This document shows positions 51,606 to 61,163 of a stretch of DNA of 64,000 bases, piece by piece. Under the pieces are notes generated by a model. It worked only from the letters and a program-made list of their open reading frames with translations, made no database searches and had not been told where the DNA came from. Numbering within the stretch: the first letter of the stretch is position 1; the number at the start of each line of letters is the position of its first letter. The stretch is from Bin125 sp026705025 (lineage in GTDB: Bacteria > Chloroflexota > Dehalococcoidia > Bin125): positions 62,001 to 126,000 of the forward strand of contig JAPPBN010000004.1 of NCBI GenBank assembly GCA_026705025.1. The letters run 5' to 3'. A program made the translations under genes and the position numbers.

Positions 51606-52409
51606 CTACGATCGTGCCGCCTCCAGCGTGAGCGCAATGGCGATGATTGCCGCTGTTTCGGCTCTCAAGGGCCGGTTGCCGAGCGAGAACGGTTGCCAGC
51701 CGTGGTTGCGGGCCAGTTCGGCCTCCTCGGGCGTGTAACCGCCCTCGGGACCGATCAACAGATGCACCGGATCGGGTTCCGGCAGACCGTGGTCGCGACG
51801 CTGCTGAAAGATCGGCGCGATCCGCTGGTCCGGCTCAAGCGCCGAAGCGAGCAGGCGCAACGTGTTTGGCCCGGCGGCTTCCTGGATCAGATCCACCACT
51901 TCGACCGGCGCGTGGATTTCGGGTCGGTATTCGCGACGGCACTGTTCTGCGGCTTCGGTCGCCAGCCGCCGCCATCGGTGCAGACGCTGCGCCGCGTCGC
52001 CGCGAACGATTGCTCGTTGCGACCAGACCGGACGGATCTCATCCACGCCAAGCTCGGTTGCTTTCTCGATCATGAAGTCGTATCGCTGAGGCCGAATCAA
52101 CGAGGCTGAGATCACGATGCGTGGTGGAGGGAGAGGCGCCAGCGGCCGGCTTTCATCGATCCGGCAGATGACATCATCGCGAGTGACCCGCTCAACCGAG
52201 GCGCGGTAGAGACGATCGGTGATGGGATGGACCAGTTCCAGGGCGTCGTCGCGGCGGATCCGCATCACGCGCTTGAGACGATTCGCCTTGCCGCCGCTGA
52301 TCGTGATCGCGTCATCCTCAACTCGCGTGGACTCGTCGAGGAAGTACCGGGGCACGAGCCCGATCGCTCGATCATCGTCCATCGCCGGATCGTCGTAGTG
52401 CCGGGTCAT
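51606..52409 (-). CDS. rsmE: 16S rRNA (uracil-1498-N3)-methyltransferase
   Basis: SPOUT-class methyltransferase of the 30S subunit, 267 aa. ATELGVDEIRPVWSQRA, LLIGPEGGYTPEEAELA and LGNRPLRAETAAI form the trefoil-knot SAM site. rsmE usually follows prmA in Gram-positive-type heat-shock operons; here an SDR gene on the opposite strand separates it from prmA. Confidence 0.95.
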   Translation of the reverse strand: MTRHYDDPAMDDDRAIGLVPRYFLDESTRVEDDAITISGGKANRLKRVMRIRRDDALELVHPITDRLYRASVERVTRDDVICRIDESRPLAPLPPPRIVISASLIRPQRYDFMIEKATELGVDEIRPVWSQRAIVRGDAAQRLHRWRRLATEAAEQCRREYRPEIHAPVEVVDLIQEAAGPNTLRLLASALEPDQRIAPIFQQRRDHGLPEPDPVHLLIGPEGGYTPEEAELARNHGWQPFSLGNRPLRAETAAIIAIALTLEAARS

Positions 52410-52534
52410 CGCGCCGAGCTCTTCTCAGAATCGATCCGGGGCATCACCGAGATCGAGCATTAGACTCCGCTGGGACAGAAACTGTACTACTTCCACGCGG
52501 ACAGGTTCAGTGCAAGCAAGGGATGGGGCATCAC

Positions 52535-53314
52535 ATGGATCTCGGACTCAAGGGCAAGGTGGCGATTGTCACCGGCGGTTCAGAGGGCATTGGACGGGCT
52601 ACGGCGATCCTGTTCGCTCAGGAAGGCGCCAGCGTCGCGATCGGGGCTCGGCGTCAGGGGCCGCTCGACGAGGCGCAGGCGGCTGTGGAAGCGGCAGGCG
52701 GCGACTGCCTGGCGATGTCGATGGATGTCACCTCGGACGATGACTGCGAGCGGCTTGTGGCGGCCACAATCGAGCGCTTCGGCGGCGTCGACATCCTGAT
52801 CAACAACGCCGGCCAGTCGTCATCAGGGATGATCGAGTCGCATGACATCGAAGCCTGGGCGGTCGACCTTGACCTCAAGCTCTACGGGGCGATCCGCCTG
52901 GCCAAGCTCTGCGCGCCGTCGATGCGAGAGCGTGGCGGCGGACGAATCGTCAATCTGCTCAACATCGGCTGCAAGACGCCCGGAGCAGGCTCGATGCCCA
53001 CGGCAGCTTCGCGCGCCGCCGGTCTGGCCATGACCAAGGCGCTGAGCAAGGAAGTCGCGGCCGACCAGATTCTCGTCAACGCGGCCTGCATCGGATCGGT
53101 CGACTCGGCCCAGTGGCACGGCTTCCACGAGGCGCAGATGCCCGACGCGACGTACGAAGAATTCCTCGACAGCGTCGGCGAGCGGATTCCGGTCAAGCGG
53201 ATCGGCACCTCCGAGGAGGCAGCCAACATGATCGTCTTCCTCGCCTCGGGAGCGGCCAGTTTCATCTCCGGCTGCGCGATCAACATTGACGGCGGCGCCT
53301 CGCCAGCGTGGTAA
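52535..53314 (+). CDS. SDR-family protein lacking the catalytic Tyr and Lys
   Basis: Protein of 259 aa. The nucleotide-binding start (VAIVTGGSEGIGRA) and NNAG motif are normal. Where short-chain dehydrogenases have YxxSK the sequence reads TAASR, so both catalytic Tyr and Lys are replaced. The N-terminal ATG at 52535 follows a G-rich stretch; an ATG 4 codons earlier is possible. The gene lies between prmA and rsmE on the opposite strand. It may bind NAD(P)H without acting as a normal dehydrogenase. Confidence 0.85.
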   Translation: MDLGLKGKVAIVTGGSEGIGRATAILFAQEGASVAIGARRQGPLDEAQAAVEAAGGDCLAMSMDVTSDDDCERLVAATIERFGGVDILINNAGQSSSGMIESHDIEAWAVDLDLKLYGAIRLAKLCAPSMRERGGGRIVNLLNIGCKTPGAGSMPTAASRAAGLAMTKALSKEVAADQILVNAACIGSVDSAQWHGFHEAQMPDATYEEFLDSVGERIPVKRIGTSEEAANMIVFLASGAASFISGCAINIDGGASPAW

Positions 53315-53328
53315 CCGTGAAGCTTGCT

Positions 53329-54282
53329 CTACGAGGCGGTGGCAAAAAGCAGCGCGCGCCATTCGTCTTCAGTGCGGACAGTCTGAAGCTGCAGACACCT
53401 GTTGCTCAGGGCAGCCGCTACCTCATCCTGCCGTGAGGCGATCAATCCGCTGACGATCAGTCTGCCACCCGGTATCAGTGCGCTTGCCAGATCTTCGGCC
53501 AGGAACTGCAGCAAGTCGGCCGTGAGGTTGGCGATCACGACATCGAATCGATCGGCCGAGCGGACGGAACCCTCCACGACTTCAACGCGCTCGGCGAGGC
53601 CGTTCTGCCGTATCGTCTGGCGCGCAGCATCCACAGCCACAGGGTCGATGTCGGTCGCAACGACCGACGCCGCGCCAAGTTTCGCGGCTGCGACGGCCAG
53701 GATGCCGCTTCCGGTCCCAACGTCCAGAACGCGTTCTCCGCCTTCGATCAGTTCCGCTAACAGACCAAGACAAAGCCGCGTCGACTGATGCTGTCCGGTG
53801 CCGAACGCCAGCCCGGGAACGAGGTCGATCACTACCTCGTCTGCACTGGCTTCGTAGGGAATGTGCGGCGGGCGGACAACGATGGTTCGGGGGCCGGGGA
53901 CGCGAACGATCTCGAAATGGTCATGCCAGGCTGTACGCCAGTCGCGGTCCGGCAATTGCTCGACCGAGAGGGCCCGATCTTCCGTCAGCAGTTGCGCAGC
54001 AGATGCGCGCAGTCTCGGCTCAATCTCACTCCACTGGTCGATAGTCAGATAGCCGACCACCTCGGCCCGGTCAGTGCGGTTGTCGTGGCCGGGCCAGGGT
54101 TCTTCCGTTGGTTCGTCCAGCAGGTACTCGACGCTCGAGTTGTAGACCCCGACCAGCTCCCAGGCGGCGACGGCGAACTCAACCTGTGACGCATCGACGG
54201 CGATCGAGACCCGAAGCAGGGTTGGCGTGCGACTAATTGGAGAAGGCTCCGCGGATGCGCGAAAAGACGCCGTCTTCCTCAC
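53329..54282 (-). CDS. prmA: Ribosomal protein L11 methyltransferase
   Basis: SAM-dependent methyltransferase of L11. FGTGQHQSTRLCL, the SAM loop LDVGTGSGILAVAAA and VVIANLTADLLQ are diagnostic. The start is uncertain. The conserved first strand (LLRVSIAVDA) begins just after the dnaJ stop, where no ATG, GTG or TTG exists in frame. The GTG at 54282 is used here but lacks a ribosome-binding site. An ATT at 54237, overlapping the dnaJ stop and preceded by CGGAG, would give 302 aa, the expected length. Confidence 0.9.
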   Translation of the reverse strand: MRKTASFRASAEPSPISRTPTLLRVSIAVDASQVEFAVAAWELVGVYNSSVEYLLDEPTEEPWPGHDNRTDRAEVVGYLTIDQWSEIEPRLRASAAQLLTEDRALSVEQLPDRDWRTAWHDHFEIVRVPGPRTIVVRPPHIPYEASADEVVIDLVPGLAFGTGQHQSTRLCLGLLAELIEGGERVLDVGTGSGILAVAAAKLGAASVVATDIDPVAVDAARQTIRQNGLAERVEVVEGSVRSADRFDVVIANLTADLLQFLAEDLASALIPGGRLIVSGLIASRQDEVAAALSNRCLQLQTVRTEDEWRALLFATAS

Positions 54283-55357
54283 CGCCTGAGGAGGTGGGCA
54301 CATCGAGTTCCTCGGCGAGCTGCTCAAACAGCTCGCGCTGGCGGCTCGACAACTTGGTAGGTATCTCAACCACAACGTGCACGCGCAGATCGCCACGTCC
54401 GCGGCCGCGCAGATGCGGGACGCCCTGGCCCCGCAGGCGGAACTCGTGCCCGTGCTGAGTCCCGGCCGGGACGTTGAGCGGCTGCGCATGACCGTCGATG
54501 CCGGGGATCTGCACCTCGGAGCCAAGCACCGCCTGCGCCACGTTCACGTGCAGCGGCAGAATCAAATCGTTGCCGTCGCGGATGAACGTCTCGTGCGCGC
54601 GGACATTGATGTCGACGTACAGGTTGCCGGCTGGGCCTCCCCGCAGGCCCGCGTCGCCCTCGCCGGAGAGCCGCATCTGCGCTCCGTCGGTCACGCCGGC
54701 GGGGATCTTGACCTTGAGCCGCCGGTTGCGCTGTTCCCGGCCGATGCCTCCACAGGCTTTGCAGGGATGCTCAATCACCGTGCCTTCGCCGTCGCAGGGC
54801 TCACACGGGGCAACATTGACGAACCGCCCGAAGACATTGCTCTGCGTGCGCCGCAACTCGCCTGAACCGCCGCACGGCTGGCAGACGACGCGCTGGGTGC
54901 CTGGCTCGCCGCCCGAACCGCCGCAGACCGTGCAGTGTTCCAGCCGCGAGGCGCGAATCTCCTCCTCGCAGCCGAACACGGCTTCCTCGAAATCGAGCTC
55001 GATCTGGATGCGTAGGTCGCCGCCGCGAATCGGTCCTGCCGCTCGCCGTCCGCCGAAGAAGGCGTCGAAAATGTCGCCAAAGCCGCCGAAGTCGAACCCC
55101 TCGAAGCCCGTCCCTTGAGCGAAGGCGCCGACCGAGCCGTACTGGTCGTACTTGGCCTTCTTCTCGGCATCGGAGAGCACCTCGTAGGCCGCCGCGATGC
55201 GCTTGAACTTGGCCTCCGAGGCCTCCTTCTGCGCCGGGTCGGTCACCCGGTCGGGGTGATGCTCCATCGCCAGCTTGCGAAACGATCGACGGATCTCATC
55301 CTGCGACGCCTCTCGAGAGAGGCCAAGAATCTCATAGAAGTCGTCAGATTGAGCCAT
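54233..55357 (-). CDS. dnaJ: Chaperone DnaJ
   Basis: Hsp40 co-chaperone of DnaK, 374 aa. The J domain with the HPD tripeptide (MEHHPDR), a G/F-rich linker, and four CxxCxGxG zinc repeats (CTVCGGSG, CQPCGGSG, CEPCDGEG, CKACGGIG) are intact, so it is a type I DnaJ. It lies 82 bases after dnaK. The ribosome-binding site is weak (GAAGAAA). Confidence 0.97.
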   Translation of the reverse strand: MAQSDDFYEILGLSREASQDEIRRSFRKLAMEHHPDRVTDPAQKEASEAKFKRIAAAYEVLSDAEKKAKYDQYGSVGAFAQGTGFEGFDFGGFGDIFDAFFGGRRAAGPIRGGDLRIQIELDFEEAVFGCEEEIRASRLEHCTVCGGSGGEPGTQRVVCQPCGGSGELRRTQSNVFGRFVNVAPCEPCDGEGTVIEHPCKACGGIGREQRNRRLKVKIPAGVTDGAQMRLSGEGDAGLRGGPAGNLYVDINVRAHETFIRDGNDLILPLHVNVAQAVLGSEVQIPGIDGHAQPLNVPAGTQHGHEFRLRGQGVPHLRGRGRGDLRVHVVVEIPTKLSSRQRELFEQLAEELDVPTSSGGEEDGVFSRIRGAFSN

Positions 55358-55439
55358 CAGGCCGTTTCTTCGTTGGGCGCGGAGTTGGCGTCAGGGTACC
55401 GTCATGCCTTGCCTCAATACGAGGCGCCTGTCGCAACTC

Positions 55440-57332
<1,893 letters not shown>

Positions 57333-57342
57333 GAGAGTGCTC

Positions 57343-57942
57343 CTACTCGCTAGCTTCGTCTTCTGCTTCGTCTGGTTGGTCTGATGCTCCTGCAGGTGTT
57401 GCTGCTGCGATTGAACCGTCGCCAACCATCACCTGCGTCGCCCGCAGGACGCGGTTGCCGACGGTGTAGCCGGTTCGCAACACCGCGACGATCTCGTCGT
57501 GCGTCCCGGGCAGCTGCCCGACCGCTTCGTGGAACTCGGGATCAAAACTCTGGTCCACGGTCTCGATTCGCTTGACCTGCTGACGTAGGAGCAGCGCATT
57601 GAGCTTCTGCGAAATCAGCTCCACTCCCTGTCGCCAGGGATCATCGGAATCGGTCGCGTCTGCCGGCGCCTCGCGATTCGCGCGCTCGAAGTCGTCAGCC
57701 AGGTCGAGCAGATCGAGCAAGATCGACTGCTGAGATTGCTGCACCCGATCGCGGACGTCCTGCGCTGAGCGGCGCTTGAGATTCTCGTAGTCGGCCTGGG
57801 CCCGCTGCCAGCCGGCATAGTGCCGCGCCGACTCCTCGCGCAGAGACTCCAGGTCGTCGGTGGAGTTGGCGGTGCCGACCCCTTCGTCGGCCGACTCGAG
57901 GACTTCGTCAACCTGCTCGGCCGACTGGCTCTCGTCGCTCAT
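57343..57942 (-). CDS. grpE: Nucleotide exchange factor GrpE
   Basis: Co-chaperone that releases ADP from DnaK, 199 aa. An acidic disordered N-terminus, a long helix (SARHYAGWQRAQADYENLKRR) and the C-terminal beta domain (DQSFDPEFHEAVGQLPGTH and VLRTGYTVGNRVLRATQVMV) are typical. The start overlaps the hrcA stop by 4 bases (ATGA). Confidence 0.96.
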   Translation of the reverse strand: MSDESQSAEQVDEVLESADEGVGTANSTDDLESLREESARHYAGWQRAQADYENLKRRSAQDVRDRVQQSQQSILLDLLDLADDFERANREAPADATDSDDPWRQGVELISQKLNALLLRQQVKRIETVDQSFDPEFHEAVGQLPGTHDEIVAVLRTGYTVGNRVLRATQVMVGDGSIAAATPAGASDQPDEAEDEASE

Positions 57943-59024
57943 CGATTGACTCCGTAGACGGCGTCGATCATCTCCTGGAGCAGACGCGAGTAGAAGCGGG
58001 CGGCGGCGATGCTGCGCGGGTAGTTCATCCGGGTCGGACCGATCACGCCGACGTAGCCCGGAATCTCCGGCGAGCTGGGCGCAGTCGTGGTGGAGTGATA
58101 AGGCGCCAGGACCAGCGAGCAGTCCTGCAGCAGCTCGGTCGGATGGTCGTCGCCGATCAACACGTGCATGCCTCCGTCAACCGTGACCTCATCAATCACC
58201 GACGGCGGAATCAGGTCTTGTGCGGCATGCTGGTCGACCAGCTCGATCAACTCGAGTGAACGTTCAGGCTCTTGCTGGAACTCCGGTTGCGCCATCATCC
58301 CGCCCAGGCCGGCGATCGATGGAACGCCGGCGCGTTGCGCATCGCGATCGAGCACCTGGGCCAGCGTCTCCAGAACGAAGTGTTCAACAGGATGGGTGTC
58401 GGGCGTCTCGATCGCCTGGCGCGCGGCCTCGCGGACATCGGGCGCCGAGCGGCCCCGCAGCATCCATGACAACCGGGTCGACAGATCGTCCAGCTCATCC
58501 ACCTCGATCGGCTGGGGCAACGGCATCAGCTGACGAATCATCCGCGCTTCCTGGACCACAACGATCATCAGCACGAGGAGTTCGTTCAGCGAAATCAGCT
58601 CCACCTGGCGGACCCGTAGCCGCTCGGGGTGCGGCGGCGCGACGATCACCAGCAGGCCCAGCGAACGGGCAAGCACGGTGGCCGCCAGTTCGACCCATTC
58701 CTCGACCGAAGGAGCGGCCTGGAAGAATTGATGCCTGACCTGCGCCTGCTCGGCCAGTCCAAGCTCGGCATGCCCCATCAGGGACTGGACGAAGTGTCGG
58801 TAGCCACGATTCGACGGCACTCGACCGGCAGACGTGTGCGGATGGGTCAGATATCCGCCCTGCTCGAGGGCATGCATTTCATGACGTATCGTGGCTGCCG
58901 ACGCCGACAAGGCGTACTTCTCCACTACATGGCGCGACGCCACCGGCGTGGCGGTCTCGATGTAGTCCTGAATGACAAGCTGCAATATGCCGGCGCGTCG
59001 GTCTGACAACTGTTCGGAAGTCAT
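57939..59024 (-). CDS. hrcA: Heat-inducible transcription repressor HrcA
   Basis: Repressor of class I heat-shock genes that binds CIRCE, 361 aa. The N-terminal winged helix (LVIQDYIETATPVASRHVVEK, SAATIRHEM) and the GYLTHPHTSAGRVPSNRGYR block are diagnostic. A CIRCE element 49 bases upstream means the operon is autorepressed. It is the first gene of hrcA-grpE-dnaK-dnaJ-prmA. Confidence 0.97.
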   Translation of the reverse strand: MTSEQLSDRRAGILQLVIQDYIETATPVASRHVVEKYALSASAATIRHEMHALEQGGYLTHPHTSAGRVPSNRGYRHFVQSLMGHAELGLAEQAQVRHQFFQAAPSVEEWVELAATVLARSLGLLVIVAPPHPERLRVRQVELISLNELLVLMIVVVQEARMIRQLMPLPQPIEVDELDDLSTRLSWMLRGRSAPDVREAARQAIETPDTHPVEHFVLETLAQVLDRDAQRAGVPSIAGLGGMMAQPEFQQEPERSLELIELVDQHAAQDLIPPSVIDEVTVDGGMHVLIGDDHPTELLQDCSLVLAPYHSTTTAPSSPEIPGYVGVIGPTRMNYPRSIAAARFYSRLLQEMIDAVYGVNR

Positions 59025-59072
59025 GGCTCGTATCGAGTCGTGTTCCGTTCTGAAATCTCCGTTAGGCTTCGT

Positions 59073-59099
59073 TTAGCACTCTCAGCAGGAGAGTGCTAA
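59073..59099. promoter_or_regulatory. CIRCE element (HrcA operator)
   Basis: TTAGCACTC, a 9-base spacer and GAGTGCTAA match the CIRCE consensus exactly. It lies at the predicted start point of hrcA transcription, so bound HrcA would block initiation. Confidence 0.98.
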
Positions 59100-59106
59100 C
59101 GGGGTT

Positions 59107-59135
59107 AGCGTAGCAGCGTTTCCAGGAATCGGCAA
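59107..59135 (-). promoter_or_regulatory. Predicted promoter of the hrcA operon
   Basis: On the minus strand TTGCCG (59135-59130) and TACGCT (59112-59107) lie 17 bases apart, with the CIRCE element just downstream of the -10. Confidence 0.65.
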
Positions 59136-59211
59136 AGGAAATCGATGCGCCTGCATGGTCGACAGAACATGTTGACCCACTCGCCGTAGCGGACGTTGAG
59201 AGGCTGGAGAT

Positions 59212-60459
59212 ATGGTCAGCGGCGCATCGCATCGTGGTCTCTTCGACGAAGCAGCGGGTGAGCGGCGGCGAGTCGTCATCACTGGTGTGGGCGCAATCTC
59301 GGCAGCGGGAGGCGGCGCGTCCGACTTCTGGTCCGCGATCAGCGACGGTCGGGTCTGCACGTCGGCGCTGAGTACCTTCGACGCGCCGCGAGCGGCGGCG
59401 GCCGGACAGGTCGACGAGGCCTGGGCGGGCCCGTCTGGCGCTCCCGACTGGCTTCTGGCCCGGATGAATCGCGCGTCGCAGTTGGCGCTCGATGCCGCCA
59501 TCCAGGCGCAGACCGACGCACGTATCGAGTTCAACCAGCAGAACGCCTTCGCGGTCGGTGCGGTGACCGGGATCGGGCACCCCGCAGCAGGCGACGGCTG
59601 GGCCGCGCTGGGGTCGGGACTGTCCGGCGCCTCCGTCGGACTGAACATCGCCGGACCGGTCTTCACGGTCTCGATGGGCGGCGCTTCGGGTCTGGCCTCG
59701 ATCGTGCTGGCTTCCCAACTGATTCGATCCGGCGTCATGCGCGCCGCCCTGGCGATCGGGGCGGAAGCACCGCTGCAGCGCGAGATCTGGAACGCCTATG
59801 AATCGGCTGGCCTGCTCGATCCCACGGACGACCACCGGGGTCAACGTCCGTTCGATGCCCAACGTCAGGGCATGATCCTGGGCGAAGGTGCCGCAGCTCT
59901 GATGCTTGAGGACCGGCAACTGGCCACGCAGCGAGGCGTCCACATTTATGCGGAGATCGCCGGCGAGGCGCTCACCTCTGGGCCAATGGGCGATGGACAG
60001 GCGCCGACCGACGTCGAGGTCGCGCGACGAGCGACCGGAGACGCGCTACTGGGCGGCGAAATCGCTCCCGCAGATGTCGATGTGATTGTGACCGCAGGTC
60101 TGGGCTCACCACGAGGCGACGAGCGCGAGACAGACGTGATCGAGCGGGCCTTCGGCCGCCGAACGCTCGACATGTACGCCACGGCCGTGACGCCGAACAT
60201 CGGCTACACGGTTGGCGCGTCGGGCGCGTTCGGCGCGGTCGCCGCCGCTCAGATCGCCGACAAACGCCAGATTCCGCCGCACGCCACCTTCGAACAGGAA
60301 GACATCGCCTGCCGGTTGGGGTTCGTCCCGAAGCTCTACGAGGACCGGATCGTCGGCACGGCCACCGCTGCCTACGGAGCGCACGGTCAGAACGCGGCAT
60401 TGATTCTCATGCCTCACCAGGCCGAGGCCGGCGACGAACTGCCTTTGCTGGCCACCTGA
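59212..60459 (+). CDS. Ketosynthase-like protein without the catalytic triad
   Basis: Protein of 415 aa with the beta-ketoacyl-ACP synthase fold (VVITGVGAISAAGGG, RPFDAQRQGMILGEGAAALML, PNIGYTVGASGAFG). The catalytic Cys of TACAxG is Gly157 (SMGGASG), the first His of NAHGT is Gly296 (TAGLGS) and the second His of the GH motif is Tyr332 (IGYTVG). It cannot be a normal condensing enzyme. The pattern recalls chain-length factor subunits, but no intact partner lies next to it; fabF is 38 kb away. GAGAGGCTGGAG precedes the ATG. Confidence 0.85.
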   Translation: MVSGASHRGLFDEAAGERRRVVITGVGAISAAGGGASDFWSAISDGRVCTSALSTFDAPRAAAAGQVDEAWAGPSGAPDWLLARMNRASQLALDAAIQAQTDARIEFNQQNAFAVGAVTGIGHPAAGDGWAALGSGLSGASVGLNIAGPVFTVSMGGASGLASIVLASQLIRSGVMRAALAIGAEAPLQREIWNAYESAGLLDPTDDHRGQRPFDAQRQGMILGEGAAALMLEDRQLATQRGVHIYAEIAGEALTSGPMGDGQAPTDVEVARRATGDALLGGEIAPADVDVIVTAGLGSPRGDERETDVIERAFGRRTLDMYATAVTPNIGYTVGASGAFGAVAAAQIADKRQIPPHATFEQEDIACRLGFVPKLYEDRIVGTATAAYGAHGQNAALILMPHQAEAGDELPLLAT

Positions 60460-60508
60460 CCGCTCACTCCTGTCTGCGCATATGTCACCTGCTCCGTAGG
60501 CTGTGGGT

Positions 60509-61162
60509 ATGGATATCGCCTGGTACGGTCATGCCGCGTTTCGTCTACGTGGTCGTGAAGCGGCCGTGGTCATGGACCCCTGTGCTCCCACGACCGGTTT
60601 CCGGTTGAACCGGCCATCGGCGGACATCGTGACGGTCTCGAGAGGCCAGGACACGTCGCATAATTTCATCGACGCTGTGGCATTGGAGTCTTCGGGACCG
60701 CAGCGCACACTGGACGCTCCCGGCGAGTATGAGATCAAGCGAGTGCTGGCGACTGGTGTGCGGACCCCAGGTCCTGAAGGTGCGCGCAACGTCGCCTTCA
60801 TCGTGACCATCGACGAAGTCATCGTGGCTCATCTCGGCGACCTCCAGGCCATGCCGGAGCGCTCGGCGATGGAAGAGCTGCAACGCGCTGACGTCGTGCT
60901 CCTGCCCTGCGGGGGAGGCTCCCACCTCTCACCCGAGGCTGCCGCCGGGGTTGCTGGAGCGATCGCGGCCCCGCTCGTCATCCCGATGCTCTACCAGCCG
61001 GAAGCCGCGGACGCCGTCCAAACCGGCCTGGAACCGCTCTCGGCGTTCATGCGCGAGATGGGCGTGACGGCCGAGGCGCCGTCTGATAACCACATCAACG
61101 TGACCCGATCGTCAATTCCCTCGGCGCCGACCGTGACGCCGCTGCTGGCCAGAGGAGCGTGA
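60509..61162 (+). CDS. Metallo-beta-lactamase-fold protein with degenerate metal motif
   Basis: Protein of 217 aa. The start (DIAWYGHAAFRLRGREAAVVMD) and GDLQAMP, PIVIPMLYQPE-like and C-terminal INVTRSSIP blocks match a UlaG-like MBL subfamily. The metal-binding HxHxDH signature of that subfamily is replaced by SRGQDTSH, leaving only the last His. The GDL Asp is retained. Metal binding is doubtful. The ATG at 60509 is used; a GTG two codons upstream is possible. It is followed 1 base later by the CocE gene. Confidence 0.8.
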   Translation: MDIAWYGHAAFRLRGREAAVVMDPCAPTTGFRLNRPSADIVTVSRGQDTSHNFIDAVALESSGPQRTLDAPGEYEIKRVLATGVRTPGPEGARNVAFIVTIDEVIVAHLGDLQAMPERSAMEELQRADVVLLPCGGGSHLSPEAAAGVAGAIAAPLVIPMLYQPEAADAVQTGLEPLSAFMREMGVTAEAPSDNHINVTRSSIPSAPTVTPLLARGA

Positions 61163-61163
61163 G

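Noticed and set aside
53329..55357. dnaJ-prmA fusion or frameshift
   Set aside because: The dnaJ C-terminus and stop are normal and the PrmA domain begins right after it; an unusual start codon explains the layout better.
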